A DNA stretch of 64,000 nt from Letharia columbiana (taxonomy: Eukaryota > Ascomycota > Lecanoromycetes > Lecanorales > Parmeliaceae): contig NW_023501052.1 in assembly GCF_014066305.1 (NCBI RefSeq), positions 747,001-811,000 of the forward strand, written 5' to 3'. Shown here piece by piece: positions 36,618-48,774 of this stretch. The translations under genes and the position numbers were made by a program. Under the pieces are notes generated by a model. That model was given only the letters and a program-made list of their open reading frames with translations, was not told the origin of the DNA and did not search any database. Numbering within the stretch: the stretch's first letter is position 1; each line of letters begins with the position of its first letter.

Positions 36618-38387
36618 CTACTTCTTTATCGCCTTTTCCGGATTCTTCGCAAAAGCCTTACACCACTTATCCCATTCCTTTGACGCCTTTCCCAGAGTAT
36701 TCTTCATATCCTCCTTTACCTCCTCAGTCTCCCATTGCTCATCTTCCCAGTTTTTCTCATTACCACCAGTCTGACTCGGCGCCCATCCGATCGCTGCCAA
36801 CACCTCCGACTCAGTAGGCGCCATCTCCACGCTCGGGAAATGTCTGTGGTCGTAGTCTCGACATCTAGCCATGAGGTAGTGGTTGAGCACTTCGAGACGT
36901 GGCGATTGGGTGAAGGTGAGGCGGAGCTTATCTCCTGCCATTTCTTGCTCTTCGGTTTGAGCGTGTGTGTTTCCAGATTGAGTTGAAGATGTCAAGCGCT
37001 TCGTCACGGATCTCGCGGTTTTAGCGCCTCGAATAGAAGAGTAAGCCCAGACACCGTCGACTTCCAATAGCCCACCAAATGGCCACACCACTGTTGCCAA
37101 AAGATCAATGGCGCCGGAGACAGGTAGGAGACCGGTGGCTATGATGGAGTCGCGCTGGGCTTTGGACTTGGTACGCATCATAGTGTTGATGAACTCCGCC
37201 TTGACCTGTTCCGGAGAAGCCGCATAAGACGATGGGTAAATCAGGACCATCTCTTCCAGACCAACCGTCTTGTGTGTGGTATCGCCTTCATTTACGCCGT
37301 CTTCAGTGTGCTTGTCATGTGAGTCTGATTTCGCTCCGGGGATGCGGTTCACGAAATCCAGATTCGAGCTCGTCGTTTTCCCAATGGCCCAGCTGATACC
37401 CTTGGTAGCCTTGCTCTTGACGCCTTTCCAACTTGCAGTCTTCGCGTCACTGGTCTTGGCCGCCCGAACCTCATTTTGCCATTTGCGTTGCACCTTGTGA
37501 AACTTGTCCTCCTTCTCACCCTCGGCAGGTGCAGAAAGGGGAGGTGGTGGAGGCGTGTAGATGAGAAAGCGGTCTGGAATCGATGAAGGCTCGACACCCT
37601 TAATTACAGGCTTCGGGAAGGGTACTAGGTAGGCGACCAGCTTATGAGGATCGCGGGTGTAATGAATAGGACTAGAAGGGTCATCATCGCCGAAATTCAT
37701 GCTTTGCGCGCTTGGTCTTCGAGGAGGTAGCGGCGGTTGGAATCCAGTGTTGAGGCTTTGACCAGAGAGTCCTACTCCAGCTGGAGCGTGAGATTGCTGA
37801 GGCGGTGGTGGGTAGTATTCTTGAGATGCTTGCCCAGGACCGCCAGAAGATGGCATCTGCTGCCCTTGAGGAGGTGGCGGTGGATAGTATTCTTGAGATT
37901 GTTGTCCGGGTATTCCAGAAGCTGGCATCTGGTGGGAAGGCGCTGGGTCTTGCCCAGGAGCTCCCGAAGTTGGCATGTGCTGACCCGGAGGAGGCGGCGG
38001 TGGGTAATACCCTTGAGACTCCTGTCCAGACATGCCAGAAGCATACATTTGCTGAGGCGGCGGTGTGTAATCCTGAGCCCCTTCTGCCGAAGAATGCTGT
38101 TGCTGCTGAGGTGGTGGAGCGTAACCGTAACCCTGAGCCCCTCCAGCCGAACTATGCTGTCCCTGCTGCACCCCCGGTGTCTGATCCGCACCCATATACT
38201 GCTGATTCACCGGCAAACCCGCGCCGATCTGATAGCCACCCTGCTGGTTTGCTTGCGGGGAGGGCGCATGTCCCTGCTGCGGATAGTCTGTAGCAGGACG
38301 TCCGTCAGCGGCACCGCGAGCGTCTTCTTCAGCCTGTAGCTGTTGCGCATAGCGAGCGTCTTGGTCGATGTAGTCGTGAGAGGACAT
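36618..38387 (-). CDS. Pro/Gln-rich conserved protein of unknown function
   Basis: Single-exon ORF of 589 residues. I do not recognise a named family. The N-terminus (YIDQDARYAQQLQAEEDAR) resembles the short acidic helices seen in ubiquitin-binding proteins. Residues about 40-225 are low-complexity Pro, Gln, Gly and Tyr, with repeats of roughly 25 residues built on QSQEYYPPPP and GQQMPSSGGPGQ. The C-terminal half is ordered: DRFLIYTPPPPPL, KWQNEVRAAKTSDAKTASWK, a central stretch with GLEEMVLIYPSSY, a hydrophobic segment SGAIDLLATVVWPFGGLLEV, and a charged tail ending KNPEKAIKK. The layout suggests a cytoplasmic protein with a disordered N-terminus. It is divergent from the I78-like gene, 284 bp away. 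Confidence 0.75.
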   Translation of the reverse strand: MSSHDYIDQDARYAQQLQAEEDARGAADGRPATDYPQQGHAPSPQANQQGGYQIGAGLPVNQQYMGADQTPGVQQGQHSSAGGAQGYGYAPPPQQQQHSSAEGAQDYTPPPQQMYASGMSGQESQGYYPPPPPPGQHMPTSGAPGQDPAPSHQMPASGIPGQQSQEYYPPPPPQGQQMPSSGGPGQASQEYYPPPPQQSHAPAGVGLSGQSLNTGFQPPLPPRRPSAQSMNFGDDDPSSPIHYTRDPHKLVAYLVPFPKPVIKGVEPSSIPDRFLIYTPPPPPLSAPAEGEKEDKFHKVQRKWQNEVRAAKTSDAKTASWKGVKSKATKGISWAIGKTTSSNLDFVNRIPGAKSDSHDKHTEDGVNEGDTTHKTVGLEEMVLIYPSSYAASPEQVKAEFINTMMRTKSKAQRDSIIATGLLPVSGAIDLLATVVWPFGGLLEVDGVWAYSSIRGAKTARSVTKRLTSSTQSGNTHAQTEEQEMAGDKLRLTFTQSPRLEVLNHYLMARCRDYDHRHFPSVEMAPTESEVLAAIGWAPSQTGGNEKNWEDEQWETEEVKEDMKNTLGKASKEWDKWCKAFAKNPEKAIKK

Positions 38388-38671
38388 GTTGGGCGGTCAA
38401 TGAGTGGATGTGAATGTGAATGTGATTGTGGATGGCGAGGGTATCGAGGAGGTGGACGGACCGGAGATAAGTACAAAGAATGGACCCCTCGGACCCTGAG
38501 CTTGGCAACGTCATTTGGCGGGGCGGAGTGTGGCTTGTGACTCAGCCTCAAGGCTGCCTGCGTAATGTAAACAACATTCCAACTTACGCCGTAGCAGCTT
38601 CACTATCTTCCATTTCAAAATAGAAAAGCACACATCACTCTCACCACACGTAACTCCTCGAGCCACCCATC

Positions 38672-39036
38672 ATGCCACTCGTCGTCCCCGGCCTCATGAG
38701 CTCAGGCGGCTCCAACAATCAGCAAGAAGACTGGATGAATAAGCTCGTGGGGAAGAAGCTCAGCGACAGCACTTCTGATACGACGGTTCGCTCCACGCTG
38801 AGGTATTATGTGGTGGCTGAGTGAGCTGACGTGAACGTACACAGAGCTTCGCAAAGCAGGATCTGCCAAAGGAGCATCGAGTCATTGAGCATGGGAGTAT
38901 GGTTACGCAGGACTTCAAGCCGGATAGGTCACTTCCCTCTGGCCATTACTCTGAATGGAAGGGAGCTGACGACGAGAATAGGTTGAATGTGCATTTGGCA
39001 GAGGATGGTACGGTCAGGCAGGTTGACTTTAAGTGA
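38672..39036 (+). CDS. I78 protease-inhibitor-like small protein
   Basis: Exons 38672-38785, 38845-38927 and 38982-39036, all GT-AG and in phase, encode 83 residues. The C-terminal half shows the I78 inhibitor pattern: a Trp and Lys-rich helix (DWMNKLVGKKLSD), then LPKEHRVIEHGSMVTQDFKP, DRLNVHLAEDGTVRQVDF. There is no signal peptide, so it should be cytosolic. I78 members are known as inhibitors of serine peptidases, and related fungal proteins are often annotated this way without experiments. It is shorter than an ORF search would list because of its three small exons. Confidence 0.75.
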
Positions 39037-39190
39037 TTGTCTCCAAGCACGGGGTTAGGAGCGGGTTTGCGTCCAATTGCCACTTTCACTTCCTGTGTGT
39101 CGATGATTATAATGCTGTAGTAAAACGTCTAGTGGTATGCAAAGCAAAGTTTTTTGTGATTAGAATTCGTTGCAACATGATCAAGTCTAT

Positions 39191-42100
39191 TCAAAGCCCA
39201 AAGTCATCTCCCACAGCGTCTAATACCTCCCTTAACGCGTTTGTCATTTCCTCGTCCCTCCAAGCAGCCTTTAATGCCTTTGTCACTAATGGATACAGTC
39301 TATGCAAGTGCTTCTTGCGCTCCGAAGTAATCCCAGGCGCAGCAGGTATGGCCTTCGGTTCCGAGTCCAAGTCAACTAATTTGCGCAGAACGTGCAGCAT
39401 TTCTTTCTTTTGCGACCATGGTTGGGGCATACGCCCTCGCAGCGGATGATCCATGATATATGCTTTCAGTGTAAGGCCTGCACGCAAGATCAGGTAGGGA
39501 GCAGCTGCCTGTGCTAATCGTACGCGCTCAAGCGAGCCATCATGAACAGCGACGAGACCGAAGAGCTCATCGAGGAGTATGTAGCTAAGCTTAGACCGAG
39601 GCGAAGGCGGGAGCTCTTGGACCCGGCCAATGTGTGTGCTGCGTAGGCCCTCAAGAAGCTCCTGATCCGGCCTGGCAAGGTCATCTGGATGGGGCTCATG
39701 TATCATCGAATGCGTGAAGATGGACTCCGCGTACTTTCGTCGTATGGCATCGGTTATCGATGACGACCCAAGAGCAGGTATGATGAGCTTCTGCAGCCTT
39801 GTGAAAGCATCAACGTCAAAGACTTGATCTTTAGACATCTCTTGCCAGCGGGCGCATGCGTCGCAATCAGCCGCTAGAATGCCATCGCTGATTCTGACGA
39901 CCACTTCCCAAAACGGCGAGTCGGATTGCTTGCCATCTTGAGAGGCATAAATGGTAGGCATGAACGCTTCCAGTATCGCGAGTGCCGTCGACGTAGCCTT
40001 TCGCCAGGGTGATGGCCCCTTGCCTTCGGTCTGCCACCTGTACTTGAGGTGTAATGGTATAGCAAGGGCAGAACAGGCCTTAGAGACCAGATCTGTGGCA
40101 TTGACATCCGGACGTCTGGTTTGATTTGTAATGCATGAGTCAAGTAGATCCATTGCAGCTTTGGAGAGAGCAATATAAGTTTGAGCTTTTCCTGAAGGTT
40201 GGCCTTTCTGTTCATAAGCTAGGGTCACAAAACCATCAATGGATCCGACGAGCTCTGGCACCAACTCTGGAGTATTGGTGGGTATAGAGTTCAGAATCTC
40301 CAATACCAAGCCCTGCACAGGCGTCACGCGATCAACATCTGTACTGTAGGCCGCGGCATTCGATTCCACTACGCAGGCTCTTAGTTGCAACATAATTATG
40401 TGCGCCTGGTCAAGTTGAAGGTCCTGCGATATCAGGCGCAAGAGCTGCCCCAAGCAGAGCATGTAGGCCATCAAGGCGTCTTGATTACCATTCTTCCTTT
40501 TGGAATCATCGACGTGAGAAGCGGGATTACCGTCCTTCCACAATTGCCACGCTTTGACCAATAGAGGTTTCCCTAAGCTTTCGAGGCTCTCGATCTCCGC
40601 AAGGATTTTGCTCATTCCAGTAAAGACAGCGTTGCTAACAGTCAATGACTGCCGTTTCAGGCAGCCGATCAGTTGCCCAAAGAATTCTTGGAACATCGGG
40701 GCGAGTGATTCGTTGCTCTTGTAAGTATCTAGCCACTGGGTAAACAAGCCCGATAAGCCTTCAATCTCAACAATTGCTGACTCATTCCAGCTGTCTGTCA
40801 ATCCCTCATTGGAAACAGATTGCAGAGATGTCTTCAAAGCTAGTCGTCGCAGCTCATTTGATTCAAGCAATTTTACTAAAATAACGTTGAAACAGATCCG
40901 TACTGCTGCGGCTGGCAATTGATCACTACACGCGTCGAAGATTCTGAAAAGTGTATGCAAGGCACCTGGGTATTTGTTATAGACTGGTAAACCAAGGCAT
41001 CATCGTTGGTATACTTACTGTGGCGAACTTCAAGCCTGCTATCAGTGGACAACAGCGTCAAACGCAGCAATAGGTATAGCCACAAAGCTTGGGTCGATTT
41101 CTCGTCATATTGAGCTTTTGCCCACTGCTTCAGATCAGCTTCCGTCGGATGATGGGTATTCAAGAAGTTCAAGTTCAATCCTTCCGCCGTCGCGCTGTAG
41201 AAAGTCTGAAACATTACGAAAGAACGTGGCTGTCTGTTGATGTCGTCAGTGGTAGGCCAGACTTAGACTAGCTCCCCAAGCACTCACAGTAAGGGAGATG
41301 TTCAAGTCCTGGTCTTGAGCGCTAAAAGAATGAAGGGTGTCTAATAAGGACAGAATATGCGAAGGAGGTACAGAGCTTAGAAAATCGGAACAAATGAGCT
41401 GTAACGATCCAAACGCAGGCGAGACGAGCTTTTGCGATCGACTACGAGGCGAGGTTGCATCAGTCGTATGGTCGCTTACTGGTGTAGCGAAGATGCTGTT
41501 GATGATTGTGAGAACGCTGGTCCATCCAATCTCGAGTGAATCACCACAATGTTCCAGGATTGATCGTAAAGCTTCCAATGAAAGTCGATGTATCTCAATC
41601 TCACAGCTTTGGGAGTTCCTCGTGCTCTGCGGTCCAGAAACGCTGAGGCATGAGACTTCGTTCGCCAAGGCTTCTAGGCTTCTACCTCTGACAGCGTCAC
41701 GCTCTTCCGAAGACATCTCCTCTTCGGAGACTGCCACAATCACGACCAAGTCGTCCAAAGCTCTCGCTGCTTTGATGCGAACGTCCGAGGGTAAGGGACC
41801 ACTCCTTAAAACGCTGGTAAGCTTCTCTAAGAGGAAGTCCCAACCCGTCTCCGTCGTCTCTGGTTGAAGTAGTCGCCCAACATTACTTTGGATGGCGTCA
41901 TCGATCTTGTCCAGCACGAATCCACTGCTGTGGCCTGCCACATCTGCGTCCATGGCAATGCCAGATACGCTGCGCACTCTCTGGTGCTTCCGTGCCGCAG
42001 GTTTCGCGTTGAGCATCCCATCGATCGGTGTTCCTCCAGACGAACCCTCACCGACCGGAAGTAGAGAGCAGATACATGTCAGAAAATCCATAAAAGCTTC

Positions 42101-44571
42101 GTTCGGTAAGTCGGCCGTACTCTCAAACAATCTAGATGCAGCAGTCTCGGCAGCCGTGATCTCTAGTCTCAAGTCATCGGCACCATCTCCAAGTTCCGCG
42201 GCGGAATCCTTTTCCAATCCACCTGTTGATCGTCTGCTCTGTTTTCGGCGACCTGGGGCAGCAAGAGAAATTATTAGATCTGCCTGCTGGAGAGTCTCGA
42301 GGATGATCGTCCAGGACTGCTGCAACACCGGACCCAGAGCGATGCCCAGATTCAGGAGAGCTCTTAAGCAGAGAAGATGCCGGGTATTCAGTGTGGGCAA
42401 CGATAAATCCATAGACTTTCGAGTGTGGCGAGGTTTACTATTCCGCGCTGGGCTTGAATCACGGTCACTGTCCGTAAGCTCGCCTGCTAGAGATCCAAAC
42501 TCTTGTCCATTGGTCTGCGGAGATGCTACCGTGGTATTCATCAAGGGCACAGCACTTTTACCAAGGGTTGTCAGAAACGCATCTCGAGGAGTCGCCAGAT
42601 CGAGAAGGCCAGCGATTTGAGTGAATTTTTGGAAAGATCGGATTAGCGCATGATAGTTGTCCGAGTCCAAGGTCGCGTTGAGATACGTAGAGGAGGCCGC
42701 AAGTAGCGCTGGCCAACAGTGCTCTACCATGTGGCCAGAGGTCGAGATCTGTGTGTACAGAACATGATCCTTGAGTGTGAGTGGATTTACAGGCATTCTG
42801 CGGCCCCCAAAAGACTGAGTCCTTTCGGCCTTCTTTTCTGCCCGGCTTTCCACAACAACATCCTTCAAAGATAGGTTGTTTTCGTTTCGCCTTATTGTCT
42901 GTAGGCACGGTAAACGGCAACAAAAATCTTGCGAGACCCTCAGAAAACGTGGTGATACAAGTCAAGGCAAGACTGTAAATGTACGTCGCAGGCAATGTTG
43001 GGGGCTCTGACTTATCGAGTTGATCAATGCACGGTATTCTGATAGCACTCCATTGAGAACTTATACCAGACTTGTTGGTATTGTTTTCCATGGGAATGGC
43101 GCCAATGCCTATCAGACCACCAGCCTGGATAGCGGCTTGCTCGTCTGAAGTGTCATCTTGCGTAGTCGAGACAGGGACTGATGACTGCTGCCCTAGTCCA
43201 ATGATTGCAGGCTTTTCCGAGGCCAGTCGTACAAGGCTTCCCAAGTGGTCACGAATGATGTTCCTTTGTTCCTCTGCTTCGTCAAAGTGAGCATATATGC
43301 TCCTGACCAGTGTAGGCTCGGAATGAATTCCACGAAGTACCTCGAGGCAAAGAGCACGCTTCCAAAGAGCGGCAGCGTCCGGGTCAAGCATGTGATTCAG
43401 TAGACTCAAGACCATCTCGCATTCAGGTGCAAGTGCAAACAGCAGGCGACTAACGATCAATCTGAGTAGTCTCATCGTGCGGACTGTGCTCGAAAAGCTT
43501 GATTTTTCCGACAAGATCTTGACGATCAACGGCATCAGCCGGAGACGTAATACATGGATCTGCTCCGGATGAGCCATGACAGTATCCGCGTGATTTGCAA
43601 GCATGGACTCCAGCAACTCCAGGCCGTAATTTTGAACAAGATTTACCGCAGGGAGAAACTTTGGCTTTTGTCCATCAGTCAAGAGACAAATGTCGTCCAG
43701 GAGCTGGAGAACGGCGTCAGAAGAAATTGCTCAAAGCATGCTATGAAAACGTACACGATACGCATCCAGTGATGTGCCGTATATTGATGTCGTGCCGTCT
43801 CCAATCGCAACCTCGACAGAGGGCTCATGCTCGAACTGTCCATCTGTGTTGCATGAGCGTGTATAGCATATGAGTACCAGAATATTAAAATACCATTCTC
43901 TATCGCAGCTTTCTCCAAGGTAGAGCTCACAAGCTGTTGTATAGCAGCCGCTGCGGTATTCGACACAACAGCAGTCCTGCTACTGTAGAGAAGAAAGCAA
44001 ACTTGGAAAGCTGCCACCAGAAGCTGTCCACTCAAGCTGCTTGCATAGTTCTGTAGCAAGGATGGAAGCGCCTGCAACACCTTGAGCTGAATATCAGGAG
44101 CTGTGGAAGGTCAATGACTAATGGAAGTGGAGTCAAAGCCGGAGAACTTACCTAAAGTCGAGCATTCTCGAAAAGCTCCTAGGACCTCAGGTAGGGTTTC
44201 CTTGGGCAATGCATTGGCAACGACTATCCGCTGTAGGCAGACAGCAGCGGTACCTGCAAACTTTGGGTTGCGAGTACTGCAGGCGAGCAAGAAGGGCTTC
44301 ACGAACGCCGGTCGGCATTTCAAATCTCTTTCAAAGTCAGTCTTTTTTCGGCAGCTCCAGGATCCAGACAGACCTGCTGCTATTTGAGCTTCGGACGTCC
44401 TTGGGAGAGCCTTGAGATCGTTCAGTGACTTTTCAGCAGCCTGCACACCTTGTTAGAAACATGGCACCGCCATCAGTGAGATTACGAACGTGCCGCTCTT
44501 AATTCTGGGTTCTTCCTCTTGGACTCCTGTATAAGGGTTGACAGTTCGGAGGTGAGCAATTGGGCGGTCAT
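39191..44571 (-). CDS. MON2: MON2 homologue, Sec7/BIG-related trafficking protein
   Basis: Large scaffold protein related to the non-catalytic parts of BIG/Sec7 Arf-GEFs; in yeast Mon2 works with Dop1 and Neo1 in endosome-to-Golgi transport. The start at 44571 gives MTAQLLTSELSTLIQESKRK, then after a 41 bp intron AAEKSLNDLKALP, the typical MON2 N-terminus. Later blocks, in order and mostly separated by short introns, are LVQNYGLELLESMLANHAD (about 43640), ALWKRALCLEVLRGIHSEP (about 43370), DNYHALIRSFQKFTQIAGLL (about 42660), LSLEALRSILEHCGDSLEIGW (about 41590), and a C-terminal part from about 40960 to the stop at 39191. About 1,650-1,700 residues are expected. Helical HEAT-like repeats dominate and no membrane segment is seen. 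Only the outer ends and first two introns were modelled precisely. Confidence 0.85.
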
Positions 44572-44905
44572 GGCCAGTCCACACCCATTGAAGAGCAACA
44601 AGCGGCTACAACCTACATCTGTTAGAATCCATATATTTTACGTGAATAAAAAGTTCCACGAGTAAAAAGAGGAGGAAATGAAAAGCATTCAATGATGGAG
44701 AAGAGGCCAGCAAGTGGAACTCGATTGCCTAAATCCGAAAAATTACCGCTAGAAACCTGCGGGTATCGTAATCTAAAGTGGGCTTTTGGCATAATGCATT
44801 TGGCAATCCACTCCAGTCCTCGTGCAACATCAACATTTCCTCGACTCACATTTGCAGAATCATTATCTCCAAACCGTCAGGCGAACATACAAAGATTCAG
44901 CGGAC

Positions 44906-45546
44906 ATGGGAGCGAAGGTACCCAGGAACTTTCGTCTCCTGGAAGAGTTGGAGAAGGGCGAGAAGGGGCTTGGAGCAGGTACGCTTTGAGATTGAGGCGT
45001 CACACCAACTGGAACGGGACTGATGCTGCTGTGTAGAGGCTTGTTCCTACGGGCTGTCGGATGGAGATGACCTGTTGATGTCGAATTGGAATGGCACGAT
45101 ACTTGGACCCCCTCACGTACGCTGGACGTCTGACATGCTGCTATGAGACACGGAGGCTGATGTTACATGAAATAACAGAGTGCTCATGAGAATCGGATCT
45201 ACAGCCTGAACATTCACTGTGGAGAAACCTACCCTGATACACCACCAACGGTCCAATTCGTCTCCAAAATCAATCTACCCTGCGTTGATCAGAGGACTGG
45301 AAAGGTGGGCTACATTCTCAAAAGTGTGAGCTGTGTTTAACAGATCCTAGGTGGACCCGCAACGATTGCCATGTCTGTATCAGTGGAAGAGGGAGAACAC
45401 AATGGAAACCATCTTGATCGAGTTGAGGAGGTGAGATGCCTACCCTGACGACTTCATGCCCACATGGCTGACCGTGTGCCCCTAGATTCATGGCATTACC
45501 ACAACACAAGAAGCTTCCTCAGCCTCCCGAAGGCTCCACATTTTGA
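44906..45546 (+). CDS. MMS2: Ubiquitin-conjugating enzyme variant MMS2/UEV
   Basis: UEV partner of Ubc13 for Lys63-linked ubiquitin chains in error-free DNA damage tolerance. Five exons: 44906-44978, 45037-45116, 45179-45304, 45351-45430 and 45486-45546 (139 residues). All junctions are in phase, and none of the exons is long enough to stand out as an ORF. The sequence is diagnostic: [94 protein letters not shown] and the tail [17 protein letters not shown]. As expected for a UEV, the active-site Cys of true E2 enzymes is missing. It is divergent from MON2, 334 bp away, and upstream of the LYR-motif gene. Confidence 0.92.
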
Positions 45547-45876
45547 TTACCGGAAGAGAGGAGTGATGGGAAAGAGGGAAACAACAGGTCACGAAGTTAC
45601 GACAAGCGGGCACTGTTGGTTCCACATTTGCATGGCTGGAGTACGACAGCATTTTCCAGACGGTCCTTCTCGAGATAGATGGGCGTAGCAAACAAAGACA
45701 TCTTACTCGTATATGTGACCTCTGCCAAAATTTTGCATCGTAATCCTGCCACGCATTCGCTCGTCCCACGATAAGGCTGCGTTGGCACGTGACCGCGGTT
45801 CAGAACTAGCGATCGCCTCGATTTCCGTTTCCCTGCCCTCTTCATGTCGCAATACTTCACGTCTATGGAACCTTGA

Positions 45877-47322
45877 ATGCCGAGGTACCTGGTTCTCAGA
45901 AGATCAGGAGTGCATCGCGCTGCATGTAAGTAATAGTACATTGGACTGCTTGCTATCCCCTAACCATGCCCCAGGCTTCGCGCTTTACCGTGCGATCCTC
46001 CGGCAGAAGCACAAACTACAATTGAATGAACACCACCAGCACCTCTTTCGCAAGCCAATACGGGCAATTTTCAAGCGAAACTCGAAGCTCCAGAGCCCAC
46101 CTCAGATCTCTACAGCTCTTCAATTGGGCTATGAGGTGAATCTCGAGAATTACGGAGACCGGTCCTGGTTGCTCTAACGTGAACGTAGACGCTTGACGGT
46201 CTTAACGATGGCGTAAGGCAACAACGTCTTTTGAATCGCATCTTGGAGCTCGCTTCTCCTGCAAGCACGAGCGCGCAGCCCGAAGATCTTCCCTCGTCAC
46301 CTCAAACTAAGATTGCTCCAGCGCAAAAGACTCCGAGAAGACATGCAGCACGCTACCCTGGCGCCAGGCGTACCCTCGATCGTCCATTCTTTCACCTGTC
46401 CGGCCGCCGCCACGTTCCAAAGCTCATCAACGCCAATAGGGTGCCTTTCCTCCGGCTAAAGAAGCCCCAGCCTCCCTTCCTCAGCCGCGTCATTCGCGAT
46501 ACCGTCAAGACGCGCGAACACCGAATCTTGAGAGCCGCGAGGCTGACCAGCGAGCTTCCAACCGCTGCAGATGAAGACGAGTGGGATGAAATCCTTGACG
46601 AGCAATTTGAATCGGATTGCCGGGGCCCAGAGGTACATCCTTGGCAACATGAAGTCCAGCGAGCCCTGGACTCAAATCACAAATTGCAAGTTGAAGCTAT
46701 ACAAAAGCGAGCAGACATTTCTGCGAATATGTACACCATCCAGGAACAAGAGAAGGCGCTGGCAGAAGAGGAAAAGCTGAGGATCAGAGACAAGAAGCAT
46801 AAAGCAACGAAGGCAAGACGGCTGGCTAGGAGAGGATTGACAGAGTCAGAGGTTCAAGAGAGACTGTACCCAAAAATCGAAGACAAGGAAGTGGCGAAGC
46901 AAGGACAGGAAGAAGCTCGACAGCCAAAGATGAAACAGGAATGGCGCCTAAGAGGTGGCAAGTACAAAACATCGGATGAATTGAGGCGGATCAAGGAAGC
47001 TAGCCTCCGGCCAAAGACGGATGCAGAAATAGCCAAGATTAAAGAGGCAAGGGCCAGAAGAAAAGAAGAAGAATCCGAAAAGAAGGCTGAAAAACTGAAC
47101 CGTAAACAAGAAAACGCTTCTTTCTGGGAGCAGAAGCTCAATAAAGCCAAGCATTCCACGAACAAGCGACTGGGCTCGGAGAAACAGGCAAAGCCTCCCA
47201 AGCCCGGAGTAGTCAGACGAAATGACTACGAAAGCATACAACCACAGCCTGAAATCCCACCGCTATTGGAGGAGTTGGTCGAGTCACGAAAAGCAGCGGT
47301 CTGGCATCAGGTGCATGGTTGA
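45877..47322 (+). CDS. LYR-motif protein, Cup1-like
   Basis: Exons 45877-45925, 45975-46135 and 46189-47322 give 447 residues. The first 70 residues carry a LYR motif (FALYRAILRQ) with a following KRNSKLQSPPQISTALQLGY, the pattern of LYRM proteins that act in mitochondrial Fe-S or respiratory-complex assembly; fungal proteins with this domain plus a long charged tail are annotated as Cup1-like. The N-terminus (MPRYLVLRRSGVHRAA) is basic and could be a mitochondrial presequence. From about residue 220 the protein is Lys/Glu/Arg-rich with predicted coiled coil (KARRLARRGLTESEVQERLY, AKIKEARARRKEEESEKK). The intron at 46136-46188 removes an in-frame stop. Confidence 0.78.
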
Positions 47323-47422
47323 GCGCTGACAAGACTGGTGCTCAGAGGTTGGAAATGCTTCATTCGTCAGTGTTTAAAGAGAAAGCCAAGAGTCCCTAAC
47401 AGAGGGACCGATCTTAATCCCA

Positions 47423-48446
47423 TCAACCTCCCTCCTTCGCCCTTGCCTTCTCCACCAACACCCTAATTGCAACATTTACACACTTCCCCACCGCTACCCC
47501 GTCCCTCACAACCTGCGAATGCTTCCCCTCAACCTCCACCAATCTCACCACCTCCCCCTCCCCCTCCCCCTCCCTCTCCCTCTCAAGCACCCCAATCAAC
47601 CTCTGCCCCTGCTCCCACTCCACCAACTCATCATCCCTACTATGCCCCACAACCACAGCCTCCACCCCATCTCTAACCCTCCTCTTACACCTCAACACGT
47701 CCCCCCTCTCCCATCCCCCCTCCTCCTCAGGCCCAAAAGCCCCCGTAGTGAAAGCATCATACATATCCCGCAACCGCGGATGTGCGTCCCGGCACGCGGT
47801 GAAGTCGTAAATACCTTCTAGAGACACAACAGCCTTCAACCCATCCATACCGCCTTCTTCCCCCCAAACACCCCTTTCCCACTCCTTTCCCTCCTTTCCT
47901 CCCCGCCCGTCATCTCCCCCACCCCCCGTCCCATCCATCCCAACCATCACAGCCATAGTGCCCCCCACACTGTGCCCGCACACAATCCACTCCCCCCCTC
48001 CCAACCCCTCTTCTTTTTTCAACCAGCGTATCGCATCCCTCACGTCCTCAATCGCGTCCGGCCATTCCGCGTTCCGGGCCCCGTCGCACGGGTCGCTGGG
48101 ATCCGTGGGATGGGTCGGGTGGGGCGAGAGGCGGTAGTTGAGGGAGGCGATACCGGCGACGTGGGGGTTTTGGAAGAGGGCGGGCAGGGAGGGGGTGAGG
48201 GATAGGGAGCTCACGAGGGGGTCACGGAAGGCGCCGCCGTGGATGTAGCTGGTGGGAAGGGGGAGTCAGTGCGATGTTGTATTGGGTGTGGGAGAGGTGA
48301 GAGGGGAGGGATGGGGGGCGTATTACACGAGCCGGTAGGATGGGGAGTGGGGTGAGTGGGTGGGTGAGTGGATGTCGAGGGTGTTGAGGGAGGATTTGGT
48401 GGAGTAGGGGGAGGGAGAGGCGGGAGGTGTAGAGTGGGGTGGACAT
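47423..48446 (-). CDS. Kynurenine-formamidase-like alpha/beta hydrolase
   Basis: Hydrolase resembling fungal kynurenine formamidase (Bna7), which cleaves N-formylkynurenine in tryptophan breakdown. Visible: SLNTLDIHSP near the N-terminus, oxyanion-hole motif YIHGGAF (about 48240, after an intron), nucleophile elbow GHSVGG (about 47970), an Asp in HSRDDELVEWEQ and a His in GKHSQVV. The tail contains a Gly/Glu low-complexity insert. The ATG at 48446 opens a frame (MSTPLYTSRLSLP) that is one base out of register with SLNTLDIHSP, across the C-rich run CTCCCCCTAC at about 48406. So either the start lies elsewhere or one base is extra. The rest is intact. Confidence 0.7.
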
Positions 48447-48774
48447 GGCGGGGATGGCAGGGGTGATGGAAGAGGATGGTTATTGACTGAATAATGCTTT
48501 GGATAGTTGAGTTTTGACCCTCTTTTTGTTCAGTCTTGAGATGGAATGGTGAACTATACGGTCAAGATGTTCTTCTACATTTTCTATCGTAGATCGCCTA
48601 TGCGGTGTGCTATGGGGTGGTCCATGGCACGTAGTGGAGATTCTTGGCTAATTCCCCTCTCGAACTAGGATCTCGCTAGCTGTAGACGCCATAATTATGC
48701 AGCCTCGCAACAGGTCGACGAGCTCACACCATGGCCTTCGTTGATATCCTGCAGATGCGGTGTCTTAACCAGGC
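48447..48774. other. Divergent intergenic region, nothing recognised
   Basis: Lies between the hydrolase (-) and the CorA-like gene (+). No feature beyond presumed promoters. Confidence 0.4.

Noticed and set aside
47467..47821. Proline-rich ORFs on the plus strand
   Set aside because: Antisense shadow of the Glu/Gly-rich part of the hydrolase gene.
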